Part shown: positions 44,867-53,453 of the stretch, piece by piece
Numbering within the stretch: position 1 is the first letter of the stretch
Layout of the letters: every line of letters starts with the position of its first letter
Assembly (NCBI RefSeq): GCF_004345565.1
Contig: NZ_SLWA01000011.1
Span: 62,001 to 126,000 of the forward strand
Direction: 5' to 3'
DNA: 64,000 bases
From: Flavobacterium circumlabens
Lineage (GTDB): Bacteria > Bacteroidota > Bacteroidia > Flavobacteriales > Flavobacteriaceae
Position numbers and translations under genes: made by a program
The notes under the pieces: generated by a model
Databases searched by the model: none
What the model was told of the DNA's origin: nothing
Seen by the model: the letters and a program-made list of their open reading frames with translations, nothing else

Positions 44867-45088
44867 TTAGTCATTAAACAACCCTTTCATCATGGTTTTC
44901 AATCCGTAAAAAATTAAAAACATAGCGCTTAGACAAGCCACAATTCCAATTCCCAGAACCAGATAGTGCCAATTGGTATGCTGGTTCATAAAAGCATTAT
45001 AAATCAGCGAAGGGCCAATAAACAAAAGAGGTAACGACCCCGTTAGATATCTGACGCCTTTTCCCAGTAATTCTTTATTTGTTGCCAT
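44867..45088 (-). CDS. DUF6095-like small membrane protein
   Basis: The product has 73 residues: an N-terminal KELLGKGVRYLTGSLPLLFIGPSL segment and a second helix (YLVLGIGIVACLSAMFLIFYGL), ending MKGLFND. It matches a small Flavobacteriia membrane family (DUF6095 from memory) of unknown role. It lies downstream of murQ on the same strand. Confidence 0.72.
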   Translation of the reverse strand: MATNKELLGKGVRYLTGSLPLLFIGPSLIYNAFMNQHTNWHYLVLGIGIVACLSAMFLIFYGLKTMMKGLFND

Positions 45089-45098
45089 TTTTTTGCTG

Positions 45099-45124
45099 TT
45101 TCAGGTTTCAAGTTTCAGGTTTGC
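45099..45124. repeat. TTTCAGG heptamer words
   Basis: TTTCAGG, TTTCAAG, TTTCAGG and a degraded fourth word run in a 7-bp register just 3' of murQ. The complementary words CCTGAAA/CTTGAAA occur at 61681-61722. Confidence 0.7.
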
Positions 45125-45152
45125 GAACTTTGCCGTTCGTTAAAACAGTTCG

Positions 45153-45965
45153 TTATAAATTATAATTGTCTACCGCTTTTCGTACGCTTCCGTGTTTTTT
45201 CAACAGATCGGAAGCTTCTTCATAGGAAACCGGAATTTCTCCCATAATCATCTTCACGCCACGATCTACCAATTTGACATTACTTAATTGCATATCGACC
45301 ATTTTGTTGCCTTTTACTTTTCCAAGCTTAATCATGGCTGCAGTCGAAATCATATTCAAAACTAATTTCTGGGCTGTTCCGGCTTTCATTCTGGAACTTC
45401 CGGTAACGAATTCCGGTCCAACGACAACGTCAATAGGAAACTGCGCTGTTAAAGACAAAGGGCTTCCGGCATTACAGCTAATAGAACCCGTTACAATATT
45501 ATTCTGATTACAGCTTTCCAGTCCTCCAATAACATACGGAGTGGTTCCGGAAGCTGCGATGCCTATAACAACATCGTTTTTGTCAATATTATGCGCCTGT
45601 AAATCAATCCAGGCTTGTGTGGCATTGTCTTCGGCATTTTCTACTGCACGACGAATAGCTGTGTCGCCACCTGCAATGATTCCGTTAACCAGATCAAATG
45701 GAACTCCGAAAGTAGGAGGGCATTCAGAGGCATCCACAACACCCAGGCGTCCTGAGGTTCCGGCGCCGATATAAAATAATCTTCCGCCTAATTTTAATTG
45801 GTTTACCACTTGTGCCACAAGGGCTTCAATTTGTGGTAAAGCTTTTTCTACGGCATGCGGAACGGTTTTGTCTTCGTTATTGATATTGGTAAGCAGTTCG
45901 TGAACGGACATTTTTTCTAAATGTTCGTATTTGGATGCTTGTTCTGTGGTTTTAGTAAAAGTCAT
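45153..45965 (-). CDS. murQ: N-acetylmuramic acid 6-phosphate etherase
   Basis: The product has 270 residues, a usual length. It has the SIS-fold sugar-phosphate site GAGTSGRLGVVDASECPPTF, the acidic ENAEDNATQAW and AASGTTPYVIGGL. MurQ cleaves the lactyl ether of MurNAc-6-P to GlcNAc-6-P in peptidoglycan recycling. No transporter or kinase gene is adjacent. The 46057-46158 hairpin element lies 5' of it. Confidence 0.95.
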   Translation of the reverse strand: MTFTKTTEQASKYEHLEKMSVHELLTNINNEDKTVPHAVEKALPQIEALVAQVVNQLKLGGRLFYIGAGTSGRLGVVDASECPPTFGVPFDLVNGIIAGGDTAIRRAVENAEDNATQAWIDLQAHNIDKNDVVIGIAASGTTPYVIGGLESCNQNNIVTGSISCNAGSPLSLTAQFPIDVVVGPEFVTGSSRMKAGTAQKLVLNMISTAAMIKLGKVKGNKMVDMQLSNVKLVDRGVKMIMGEIPVSYEEASDLLKKHGSVRKAVDNYNL

Positions 45966-45972
45966 TGTGTTT

Positions 45973-46018
45973 TTTGGGTTCTAAGTTGCAAGGTCTCAAA
46001 GTTACAAAGTTTTAAGGC
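45973..46018. repeat. Octamer words CTAAGTTG/CAAAGTTA, single arm
   Basis: CTAAGTTG, CAAGGTCT, CAAAGTTA, CAAAGTTT and TAAGG run in an 8-bp register 5' of murQ. TAA- and AAA-type words are mixed again, with no complementary arm. Confidence 0.7.
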
Positions 46019-46056
46019 TTCTAACAACGAAATATGTGGTAAGGACGGAGTTTTTT

Positions 46057-46158
46057 GCGTGAGGGACAGGAGCTGTGCGCCGCGGCGGAGCGGATAGCCA
46101 GACCGCATTTACTAAAGGCGCCTGTCAGCGGTTTGTCACATGGCGCTTTTAGTAAATG
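46057..46158. repeat. GC-rich hairpin element, possible divergent relative of the 80-bp element
   Basis: GCGTGAGGGACAGGAGC ... GGAGCGGATAGCCAGACC (46057-46104) resembles the flanks of the 80-bp element. It is followed by arms CATTTACTAAAGGCGCC (46106-46122) and GGCGCTTTTAGTAAATG (46142-46158) that pair with one mismatch. It is markedly more GC-rich than its surroundings. Confidence 0.65.
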
Positions 46159-46172
46159 GGGACACGTCCTGA

Positions 46173-46841
46173 TTATAGGAAAAAGGCGAGAAGAATTCCG
46201 ATTACAATCATGGAAACTTTGGCGACATTGAACTTATGTCCTTCGCTGCTTTCAAAAATTATGGTAGAGGAAATATGGAATAAAATTCCGATTACTATGG
46301 CGGTAATCTCGGTGTAATATGTACTTAAGACAGGCAGATAATCGGATGCGATTGTCCCCAGCGGAGTCATAACAGCAAAGGTAAGCATGAAAACAAAAAT
46401 GGCTTTCTTGTTTAAATTCGCATTGATGAAAAATGTCGTTAAGATAATAGCAATCGGTAAGTGATGGATTGCAATTCCGAGGGCTAAATCGTGATGATGA
46501 CTCACAGGAAAACCTTCCAGGAAAGCGTGGATACATAAACTGATAAAAAGCAGCCACGGAATCTGGGACATTTGTGCATGGCCATGTACGTGACCGTGTT
46601 CAGCTCCTTTGGAGAAAAATTCAAGAATGATCTGAAATAAAATCCCGATCATGATGAAGAGTCCGATATGGTGATTGTGGGATTCGTAAACTTCCGGCAA
46701 TAAATGCATTACCGTCAGTGATAATAAAAAAGAACCACTAAAAGCAAGTAATAATTTTAGATTGGTTTTGCTCTTCGGTTTTAAAAACAAAGCTACAAGA
46801 TAACCTAAAAGTACAGAAAATAAGGGTAATAAATAGTTCAT
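46173..46841 (-). CDS. ZIP family divalent metal transporter
   Basis: The product has 222 residues with about eight membrane helices. A His-rich region (HGHVHGHAQM) lies in the cytoplasmic loop and the metal site motifs include HAFLEGFPVSHHHDLALGIAIHHLPIAI. ZIP proteins import zinc, iron or manganese; specificity cannot be read. It is flanked by word-repeat arrays on both sides and is probably monocistronic. Confidence 0.9.
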   Translation of the reverse strand: MNYLLPLFSVLLGYLVALFLKPKSKTNLKLLLAFSGSFLLSLTVMHLLPEVYESHNHHIGLFIMIGILFQIILEFFSKGAEHGHVHGHAQMSQIPWLLFISLCIHAFLEGFPVSHHHDLALGIAIHHLPIAIILTTFFINANLNKKAIFVFMLTFAVMTPLGTIASDYLPVLSTYYTEITAIVIGILFHISSTIIFESSEGHKFNVAKVSMIVIGILLAFFL

Positions 46842-46850
46842 TTGTATTTT

Positions 46851-46924
46851 GTTTAATCGTTGATTCGTTTCATCGGTTAATTGTTTTTTTGTCTAAGCGA
46901 TTAAACGGTTACACAATTAAACGA
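46851..46924. repeat. Octamer words GTTTAATC/GATTAAAC forming a hairpin
   Basis: GTTTAATC, GTTGATTC, GTTTCATC and GGTTAATT on the left pair with GATTAAAC, GGTTACAC, AATTAAAC and GATTAACC on the right, each in an 8-bp register. It sits between the methyltransferase stop and the ZIP start. Same word family as 14641-14698. Confidence 0.85.
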
Positions 46925-46934
46925 TTAACCAATT

Positions 46935-47699
46935 TTATTTAAAAATCATGATTAATCGTTCGCTTTCCGTTTTGTGGAATTTTTTGAGTTTGTAATCCCC
47001 AAAAATATCTAACAGGAAAATACCCGCTTCGGCCATTAAGTCTTCAAAATCTTTTAGCGTTAGGGCTTTTACTTTTTCGGTGAAATGAAAATGTCGTCCC
47101 TGATCTTCAAAATCTATTTCCTTAATAATATGTCCGTCCTTCAAGTATCTTTTGATTTTAAAATCGATATCATCAACAGTTTTTACTTCTTCAGGCACCA
47201 AAGTTTCGATCACCTGATTCACGTTCATAAAGTCAATTACGGCAAAACCATATTCGGATAAGCTGTCTTTTATGGCTTTTAGGGTGGTAAGATTGTCTTC
47301 ATCACTTTCGAAATAGCCAAAACTGGTAAATAAATTGAATATGGCATCGAATTTTTCTTCGAAAGGTTCACGCATATCGTGCACCTTGAAATGAAGTGTC
47401 TCGTTACTGTTTTTGCTTGCTTCAGCGATGCTGTTCTCCGATAAATCTGCACCTAAGACATTAAAACCCAATTGGTTTAAATAAATAGAATGGCGACCTT
47501 TTCCGCAGGCAAGATCCAATACTGTTGCTTTTTCGGGCAAGTTCAGGTAATGGGTCAGATTATCCATAAAAATCTGGGCTTCCCTGTAGTTTCTGTCTTT
47601 ATAAAGAATGTGATAATACGGAGTGTCAAACCATGAAGTAAACCAATTTTCGGTGTTACGTTCCTGATTCGGTGTTGAGGAGTTCGATGCGTCAGACAT
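46935..47699 (-). CDS. Class I SAM-dependent methyltransferase
   Basis: The product has 254 residues. Motif I is VLDLACGKGRHSIYLNQLG, with an acidic end of strand 2 (VLGADLSENSIAEA) and HDMREPFEEKFDAIFNLF. It is distinct from the methyltransferase at 18891 but of the same fold. An unusual Trp-rich N-terminus (NWFTSWFDTPYYHILYKDRNY) is conserved in Bacteroidota homologues to my memory. The substrate is unknown. Confidence 0.85.
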   Translation of the reverse strand: MSDASNSSTPNQERNTENWFTSWFDTPYYHILYKDRNYREAQIFMDNLTHYLNLPEKATVLDLACGKGRHSIYLNQLGFNVLGADLSENSIAEASKNSNETLHFKVHDMREPFEEKFDAIFNLFTSFGYFESDEDNLTTLKAIKDSLSEYGFAVIDFMNVNQVIETLVPEEVKTVDDIDFKIKRYLKDGHIIKEIDFEDQGRHFHFTEKVKALTLKDFEDLMAEAGIFLLDIFGDYKLKKFHKTESERLIMIFK

Positions 47700-47740
47700 T
47701 TATTCTATTTCAATTAATTCAAAGTCCCGCAAATTTAGTG

Positions 47741-47748
47741 TATTTTTG
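47741..47748 (+). promoter_or_regulatory. Candidate -7 box TATTTTTG
   Basis: A TAnnTTTG match lies about 110 bp before the RNA methyltransferase ATG at 47859; no clear -33 partner. Confidence 0.35.
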
Positions 47749-47858
47749 CCGAAAAATAACTATTTCGCAACGATACCTCATGAATCGTTACGTTTAAGGG
47801 GAAGTTTTTAATGCAGATTCGATTTTGATCGGAAATCTGTTTTAATTCAAATAAGAAA

Positions 47859-49022
47859 ATGGAAGAAAATTTTAGAATGATAGCCAAATGTTTTTTTGGT
47901 TTTGAAGAAATATTAGAGAATGAATTGCGTGCGCTTGGTGCTCAGGATGTAGAAAAAGGAGTTCGAATGGTAAGCTTTAAAGGCGATAAAGGTTTTATGT
48001 ACAAAGCCAATTTATCGTTGCGTACTGCCCTTAAAGTTTTAAAACCGATTTACTCTTTCAGAGCCAATAATGAGCAGGCCTTGTACAAAGGAATTTCCGG
48101 AGTAAACTGGTCTAAATTGCTGAACGCCAATCAGACTTTTGTAATTGATGCCACCGTGCATTCGACTTATTTTAATCATTCCGAGTTTGTTTCTCAAAAA
48201 TGTAAAGATGCTATTGTAGACCAGTTCAGAGAAAGAACGGGACAGCGTCCGAGTATTGATAAAGCGTTTCCGGATTTAAGGATTAACGTTCATATTGATA
48301 AAGATCAGGTTTCGGTTGCTTTAGATACTTCCGGAAATTCACTGCATCAGCGTGGTTACAGAACAGCCACGAATATTGCGCCGATTAACGAAGTTTTGGC
48401 AGCAGGAATTTTATTGTTATCCGGTTGGGAAGGGCAGAGCCATTTTCTTGATCCGATGTGCGGGTCAGGGACTTTTCTGGCAGAAGCCGCAATGATTGCC
48501 TGCAATATCCCGGCAAACATCAACCGTAAGGAATTTGCATTCGAGAAATGGAAAGACTGGGATAACGATTTATTTGATGACATCGTAAACAGCCTGATGA
48601 AAAAAACAAAGGAATTTCATTATACGATAAAAGGTTTTGATAAAGCGCCAAGTGCTGTAAACAAAGCTAAAGACAATATTAAGAATGCCAATCTGGAGGA
48701 TTATGTTTCCATTTCTGAAAACAACTTTTTTGAAAGTGAAAAAACGGTCGAAGGAAAGTTACACATGGTTTTCAATCCGCCTTATGACGAACGTCTGGAC
48801 ATTCATATGGAAGAATTCTACAAAAATATTGGAGATACTTTAAAGAAAAGCTACCCAGGGACTAACGCCTGGTTTATCACGGCCAATCTTGAAGCCCTAA
48901 AATTCGTAGGCCTGAAACCTTCCAGAAAAATCAAACTTTTCAACGCAAGTTTAGAAGCGCGTCTGGTTAAGTACGAAATGTACGAGGGAAGTAAGAGAAC
49001 GAAGTTTCAGGTAAACGAATAG
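47859..49022 (+). CDS. THUMP-domain class I RNA methyltransferase (RlmL/TrmN-like)
   Basis: The product has 387 residues. An N-terminal THUMP-type region (about 5-160, FFGFEEILENELRALGAQDV) precedes a Rossmann methyltransferase domain with SHFLDPMCGSGTFLAEAAMIACN and the catalytic NPPYDERL. This is the guanine-N2 methyltransferase family acting on rRNA or tRNA. It is shorter than E. coli RlmL and lacks its RlmK half. The stop codon (49020-49022) overlaps the first word of the octamer array. Confidence 0.9.
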   Translation: MEENFRMIAKCFFGFEEILENELRALGAQDVEKGVRMVSFKGDKGFMYKANLSLRTALKVLKPIYSFRANNEQALYKGISGVNWSKLLNANQTFVIDATVHSTYFNHSEFVSQKCKDAIVDQFRERTGQRPSIDKAFPDLRINVHIDKDQVSVALDTSGNSLHQRGYRTATNIAPINEVLAAGILLLSGWEGQSHFLDPMCGSGTFLAEAAMIACNIPANINRKEFAFEKWKDWDNDLFDDIVNSLMKKTKEFHYTIKGFDKAPSAVNKAKDNIKNANLEDYVSISENNFFESEKTVEGKLHMVFNPPYDERLDIHMEEFYKNIGDTLKKSYPGTNAWFITANLEALKFVGLKPSRKIKLFNASLEARLVKYEMYEGSKRTKFQVNE

Positions 49023-49095
49023 TTACAAAGAGGCAAAGGTTCAAAGGAACAGAGTTTTTTCTTTGTACCTTTGAACCTTTGTAGCTCTGAACCTT
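49022..49095. repeat. CAAAGGNN octamer-word hairpin, copy 3
   Basis: GTTACAAA, GAGGCAAA, GGTTCAAA, GGAACAGA on the left and CTTTGTAC, CTTTGAAC, CTTTGTAG, CTCTGAAC on the right are in exact 8-bp register. The first word begins on the last base of the upstream stop codon. Confidence 0.9.
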
Positions 49096-49108
49096 AAAAA
49101 AGAAAAAA

Positions 49109-49348
49109 ATGACTAAACTACAATTAAGAGGATTTTTATATCAATTAGGATGTTTTGCTATTTTATTTATAGCAGGACGATATTTGGTGGCTAATTATAC
49201 CGGATTAACAGGACTTTGGATTCCAATGACGGCTTTTATCGCTGCCACTTTGATTTCGCCTAAATTTCAGGCTGTGAAAACCAAGGACGGCGAAAAACTA
49301 TTTATGAAATGGATTTTTCTAAAAGGAATTAGGGAAATAGGTTCTTAG
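49109..49348 (+). CDS. Small hypothetical membrane protein
   Basis: The product has 79 residues: LRGFLYQLGCFAILFIAGRYL and GLWIPMTAFIAATLI are two hydrophobic segments, followed by KFQAVKTKDGEKLFMKW. The final Gly-Ser-stop is encoded by the first octamer of the neighbouring word array, so the C-terminus may have been remodelled by the repeat. No family recognised. Confidence 0.65.
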   Translation: MTKLQLRGFLYQLGCFAILFIAGRYLVANYTGLTGLWIPMTAFIAATLISPKFQAVKTKDGEKLFMKWIFLKGIREIGS

Positions 49349-49501
49349 AGTTTCTTAGAGGTGCTAAGGTGTTGAGATTCTAAAGCTCTAATGTTAAAAA
49401 AAAGCTGCAAACAACAAAATTAAAAGCCACAAATTCAAAGATGAATTTGTGGCTTTTAATTTTATCTTAGTCACTTAGAACCTCAGTAACTTAGCACCTT
49501 T
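49341..49501. repeat. CTTAGA/CTAAGG octamer words flanking a terminator
   Basis: The left words (49341-49396; GTTCTTAGA, GTTTCTTAGA, GGTGCTAAG and others) and right words (49464-49501; CTTAGTCA, CTTAGAAC, CTCAGTAA, CTTAGCAC) are partly complementary. The 49416-49463 terminator lies between them. Confidence 0.8.
49416..49463. terminator. Bidirectional terminator, 22-bp perfect stem
   Basis: Arms 49416-49437 and 49442-49463 are perfectly complementary with a 4-nt loop, A-rich on the left and T-rich on the right, between convergent genes. It should work in both directions. Confidence 0.92.
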
Positions 49502-49512
49502 TAAAAAAAAAA

Positions 49513-50322
49513 CTATTTTTTAGGAGAGACATTCTTCAGTTCCGGAACAATTACTTTTTTCTTGTAAAGTGGAATAAAGTAAGAAACGGTATAATTAAAA
49601 CCTACTCCGAAATTTCCGTCGTACGTTCTGTTGAAGCCGGGAATATAAAGATTTTCGAAATTACCGGGTTCTTTGTTGCTTACCAGAAGCTTTAACTGAA
49701 CACCGAAACCTACGAATACGTTATTAAACACTTTTGCTTTAAGCCCCATGGCAACTTCAAGCCAGGCCGCTGTAAGTCCATTGTATTTTTCTCCTGAAAC
49801 AATTGGGGTTTGCTGTCCCCAGTACGGATTTGGATTATAGATCTTGTACGTATTCAATTGCTGGCTAAAAGTACTAAAACCTCCGCGCAGCCCTATCGTG
49901 ATAAGATTCTCCATGTCCAGCCAGTTCTGATACGTATTGTAATCAAAACCTCCTTTTATGTAGGTTCCTGTGGCTGTTGAGTTTAATCTGTCGTCATCTG
50001 TGGTTTTATCCTCAAAACCAAGTTCTGCAGCCAGATAATACTTTTTCGTTAGACGAAAATCTCCCACAAATTCAACGCCTTTATAATCTTTGTCGTAAAA
50101 ACCGCGTGTCAGTTTGTACAAGTCAACACCAACCCGAAGTCCATATCGATTGGTTTTTGGAAGAATAGTATCTGTGGCAGTTTCCTGACCAGCTGGTTTT
50201 TTGATTTCTGATTTTGGTTTTTCCGGAGCAGTTTCTTTTGTTTTGACTGTTTCCTGAGCGTGAACCAAAAACATTGAAAACAATAAAGGAATACTAAAAA
50301 AATACTTTAATATGTGTTTCAT
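49513..50322 (-). CDS. DUF6048-like outer-membrane protein
   Basis: The start at 50322 gives 269 residues with a signal peptide MKHILKYFFSIPLLFSMFLVHA; an ATG at 50334 is also possible. After a Lys/Glu/Pro-rich linker the protein is beta-rich (GLRVGVDLYKLTRGFYDKDY, AELGFEDK, FVGFGVQLKLL), fitting a small beta barrel such as DUF6048 (from memory). It overlaps the end of the DUF6452-like gene by 29 bp, so they are translationally coupled with rlmD upstream. Confidence 0.75.
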   Translation of the reverse strand: MKHILKYFFSIPLLFSMFLVHAQETVKTKETAPEKPKSEIKKPAGQETATDTILPKTNRYGLRVGVDLYKLTRGFYDKDYKGVEFVGDFRLTKKYYLAAELGFEDKTTDDDRLNSTATGTYIKGGFDYNTYQNWLDMENLITIGLRGGFSTFSQQLNTYKIYNPNPYWGQQTPIVSGEKYNGLTAAWLEVAMGLKAKVFNNVFVGFGVQLKLLVSNKEPGNFENLYIPGFNRTYDGNFGVGFNYTVSYFIPLYKKKVIVPELKNVSPKK

Positions 50323-50821
50323 TTTCGAGTTCAATGTTAGGGTTTATTATAAAAATGTCCTGCATCCAAACTCCGTCACCGGTAGGATCCGTTCTTTGAA
50401 AAGCACTTAAATTAAAGATGGTTTTAAAGCCACAAGCTCTGGAAACATAAGAATTCTGACGGGAATAAACGAAATTTATTTCATCAGAATTAACAAGGGA
50501 AGCATTCGTACTGCCATAATTGTTAATAAATGTATAGGTTGTTATATCTGTATCCGTCCTGAGCGGAATAGCAATCGAGTCGGCACTGGTTAGGTATTTT
50601 GTATCATCAAGGGCACTTTCATTAAAAACAACACTCAGTTCCTGATCCTTTCCGGTTACCCTAAGATTATTTACCCTTTTTCGTAAGGTTGAATTGTTTA
50701 TATCGTAAAAAGTGATTACTAATCGTGGCGTTGTTGGGGTATCCGGGTCACAAATATCATCTTTCTCGCAACTGGATAAACCAAAAGCAAAAACCAATAA
50801 AAACGAGATTATTTTTTTCAT
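50294..50821 (-). CDS. DUF6452-like lipoprotein
   Basis: The product has 175 residues with lipobox cysteine 18 (LVFAFGLSSC). It contains a CEKDDIC pair, then beta-strand-like segments (RLVITFYDINNS, ITTYTFINNYG, EINFVYSRQNSYVSRACGFK). This matches a Flavobacteriia lipoprotein family (DUF6452 from memory) of unknown role. It lies 12 bp after rlmD and overlaps the DUF6048-like gene, a three-gene unit. Confidence 0.78.
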   Translation of the reverse strand: MKKIISFLLVFAFGLSSCEKDDICDPDTPTTPRLVITFYDINNSTLRKRVNNLRVTGKDQELSVVFNESALDDTKYLTSADSIAIPLRTDTDITTYTFINNYGSTNASLVNSDEINFVYSRQNSYVSRACGFKTIFNLSAFQRTDPTGDGVWMQDIFIINPNIELENETHIKVFF

Positions 50822-50833
50822 GTATAATTTTTG

Positions 50834-52246
50834 TTATCGAAGTTCTAAAAGTACAACATTTTCAACATGATGCGTTTGCGGAAACATATCTACCGGACGA
50901 ACGCGTGTTACTTTGTATTTTTCATCCATCAAAGCCAAATCACGTGCCTGTGTAGCCGAATTACAACTTACGTAAACTACTTTTTTAGGAGCAATTTTCA
51001 AAATCTGATCAATAACGGCAGCGTGCATACCGTCTCTTGGCGGATCTGTAATAATAACATCCGGTTTGCCATGCTGGGCAATGAAGCTTTCGTTAAATAC
51101 AACTTTCATATCTCCAACAAAAAACTCGCAATTTGTAATATTATTGCGTTCTGCATTGGCTTTAGCATCTAAAATTGCTTCCGGAACACTTTCTACACCA
51201 ATTACTTTTTTTGCTTTTTTAGAAACGAACTGTGCAATAGTTCCTGTTCCTGTATATAAATCATAAACCGTTTCATCACCGGAAAGACCTGCGAAGTCAC
51301 GTGTTATTTTGTATAATTCATAAGCCTGATCGGAGTTGGTCTGGTAAAAAGATTTAGCATTAATACTAAATTTTAAACCTTCCATTTCTTCCAGTATATA
51401 ATCCCTTCCTTTATACAGTTTAATATTCTGATCGTAAATGGTATCGTTTTGTTTTGAATTTACGACATATTGTAACGAGGTAATTTGAGGGAATTTTTCG
51501 TAAAGGTGATCTAAAAGAAGCTCACGATTTTTTTTGTCATTTTCGAAAAACTGAATCAAAACCATTATTTCACCGGTAGAAGCGGTACGAATCATAAAAG
51601 TTCGAAGTAAACCGGACTGCTCTCTCGGGTTAAAAAAGGCTAAATTATGTTCGTTTGCAAAATCCCTGATTTCGTTTCTGATTGCATTTGAAGGATCTTC
51701 CTGTAAATAACATTTGCTGATGTCCAGGATTTTATCCCACATTTTCGGAATATGAAAACCTAAGGCATTTCTGTTTCCTAGATCTTCAGTGCTGTCAATT
51801 TCTTTTTCAGTTAACCAACGGCTGTTAGAAAATGAAAATTCCATTTTATTTCGGTAGAAAAACTGCTTTTCTGAACCCAAAATAGTTTCGAATTCAGGAA
51901 GTTCAACTTTTCCAATACGCTGCAAATGATTTTTTACTTCGTTTTGTTTATAATACAACTGTTGGCTGTATTTCATGTTTTGCCATTTACATCCTCCACA
52001 AACTCCAAAATGATCGCAAATCGGCTCGATGCGATGTTCTGATAATTCATGAAATTTTACGGCTTTACCTTCATAATAGGCTTTTCTCTTTTTAAAAGTC
52101 TGTACGTCAACCACATCACCAGGTACTACATTCGGAATAAAGATAACTTTTCCGTCAGGAGCCTTGGCTACGGATACTCCCTTTGCTCCGGCATCAAGAA
52201 CCTGAATTTGATGAAAGACAACTTTGTCTGTAATTTTTCTTCCCAT
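50834..52246 (-). CDS. rlmD: 23S rRNA (uracil-5-)-methyltransferase RlmD
   Basis: The product has 470 residues: an N-terminal TRAM domain, the iron-sulfur cysteines in CDHFGVCGGCKWQNM, then the SAM domain with YDLYTGTGTIAQFV and the catalytic TDPPRDG and VYVSCNSATQARD. It methylates U1939 (E. coli numbering) of 23S rRNA by analogy; RlmCD-type activity on a second site is possible. It heads the unit with the DUF6452 and DUF6048-like genes. Confidence 0.93.
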   Translation of the reverse strand: MGRKITDKVVFHQIQVLDAGAKGVSVAKAPDGKVIFIPNVVPGDVVDVQTFKKRKAYYEGKAVKFHELSEHRIEPICDHFGVCGGCKWQNMKYSQQLYYKQNEVKNHLQRIGKVELPEFETILGSEKQFFYRNKMEFSFSNSRWLTEKEIDSTEDLGNRNALGFHIPKMWDKILDISKCYLQEDPSNAIRNEIRDFANEHNLAFFNPREQSGLLRTFMIRTASTGEIMVLIQFFENDKKNRELLLDHLYEKFPQITSLQYVVNSKQNDTIYDQNIKLYKGRDYILEEMEGLKFSINAKSFYQTNSDQAYELYKITRDFAGLSGDETVYDLYTGTGTIAQFVSKKAKKVIGVESVPEAILDAKANAERNNITNCEFFVGDMKVVFNESFIAQHGKPDVIITDPPRDGMHAAVIDQILKIAPKKVVYVSCNSATQARDLALMDEKYKVTRVRPVDMFPQTHHVENVVLLELR

Positions 52247-52314
52247 AGCGCAAAAATAAGGGTTTGTAAACTTTTATAAATTTAATTTTTAAAATATTTT
52301 ACCATTTTTTTTAA

Positions 52315-52349
52315 TTTGCTAGTTTAATTGAGTTTAAAAGGTAACTTTG
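52315..52349 (+). promoter_or_regulatory. Candidate promoter of the histidine kinase gene
   Basis: TTTG at 52315-52318, a 23-bp spacer and TAACTTTG (52342-52349) match the Bacteroidota pattern, 54 bp before the ATG. Confidence 0.5.
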
Positions 52350-52403
52350 TTTTAGCAAAATCCCAAATGCTACATTTTTAACCTATCGTTTTGTTATTTT
52401 TTT

Positions 52404-53453
52404 ATGAAGTTGTATCACAATCTTTCACAAATTGGCTTTTTAAAAAAAAGTTATGCCTTCAAATTCCTGTTTGTTGCTTTTATAGGTATACACATCCCAT
52501 TAATCGGAATTTTATTCTTTGTACTCTATTTTGATACTGAAATTTCGCCGGCTTCTATTTTAATTTTTTCCCTGATAATGACATTATTGGCTACTGTAGT
52601 AACTCTTTTAGTTTTAAAGCAGCTTATAAAACCAATTGCAATTGCTTCAAAATCTTTAGACGATTACAGGAATAACAGAAGATTGTCTGTTTTGCCGACC
52701 GAATATCCCGATGAGGCAGGTCTTTTGATGTGTAATATTCAGGAATCTATTTATGAGGCAGAAAGTTATATCAACGAAAAACAGGACTTGATTTATATGC
52801 TTTCGCACGATTTAAAGAATTTTGCCGGAAATCCTCAGGGTCTGGCCAATTTAATTATCAGCGAGAATCCATCGGACTCGGTAAAAAATCTGGCGGGATT
52901 AATTTGTGAATCCACTAATTTGCAATTTCGATACATTGAGAATTTTATAAAATTACTGAATGAGCAGGATCAGATTGCCAAAATCAACCAGGAAGTAAGG
53001 ACTATTGTATTCCCTAATATTCTGCCTTTTATCAACGAGCAGGTAGAACAACGCCTGATTGATAAAAATATAAAGCTGTCTCTGAGTTTAGAAGTAAACG
53101 AAGCCAAGCTAAGAATCGATGAAGGTTTATTGGTGCAGGTTTTGGTGAACCTGATTAGTAATGCCATTAAATTCTCTTATTTTGACAGTGAAGTTAAAGT
53201 TCGGATTTACTTTGAAAAAGATAAATTAGTGATCACTGTTGCCGACAAGGGAATTGGTTTTAACAAAGATCAGATCGAAGAATTATTCAAAAAATTCACT
53301 ACCATGAGCCGATTAGGTACTGCAAAAGAAGCTTCTACAGGAATTGGTTTATATTTGTGCAAGAAAATCATAGAAAGAAACCGCGGTGAATTAAGTGCTG
53401 CCAGTGAAGGAAAAAACAAAGGGGCCGAATTTAAAATAGTTTTTGACCTTTAA
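52404..53453 (+). CDS. Sensor histidine kinase
   Basis: The product has 349 residues. Two membrane helices (about 20-43 and 50-73) lie so close together that there is little periplasmic sensor domain. A HAMP-like linker leads to the H box YMLSHDLKNF (His135), an N box NLISNAIKFSY, G1 VADKGIGFN and G2 STGIGLYLCKKI. No response regulator is next to it, so it is an orphan. It may sense a membrane or cytoplasmic cue. The stop is adjacent to that of the convergent membrane protein gene. Confidence 0.92.
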   Translation: MKLYHNLSQIGFLKKSYAFKFLFVAFIGIHIPLIGILFFVLYFDTEISPASILIFSLIMTLLATVVTLLVLKQLIKPIAIASKSLDDYRNNRRLSVLPTEYPDEAGLLMCNIQESIYEAESYINEKQDLIYMLSHDLKNFAGNPQGLANLIISENPSDSVKNLAGLICESTNLQFRYIENFIKLLNEQDQIAKINQEVRTIVFPNILPFINEQVEQRLIDKNIKLSLSLEVNEAKLRIDEGLLVQVLVNLISNAIKFSYFDSEVKVRIYFEKDKLVITVADKGIGFNKDQIEELFKKFTTMSRLGTAKEASTGIGLYLCKKIIERNRGELSAASEGKNKGAEFKIVFDL

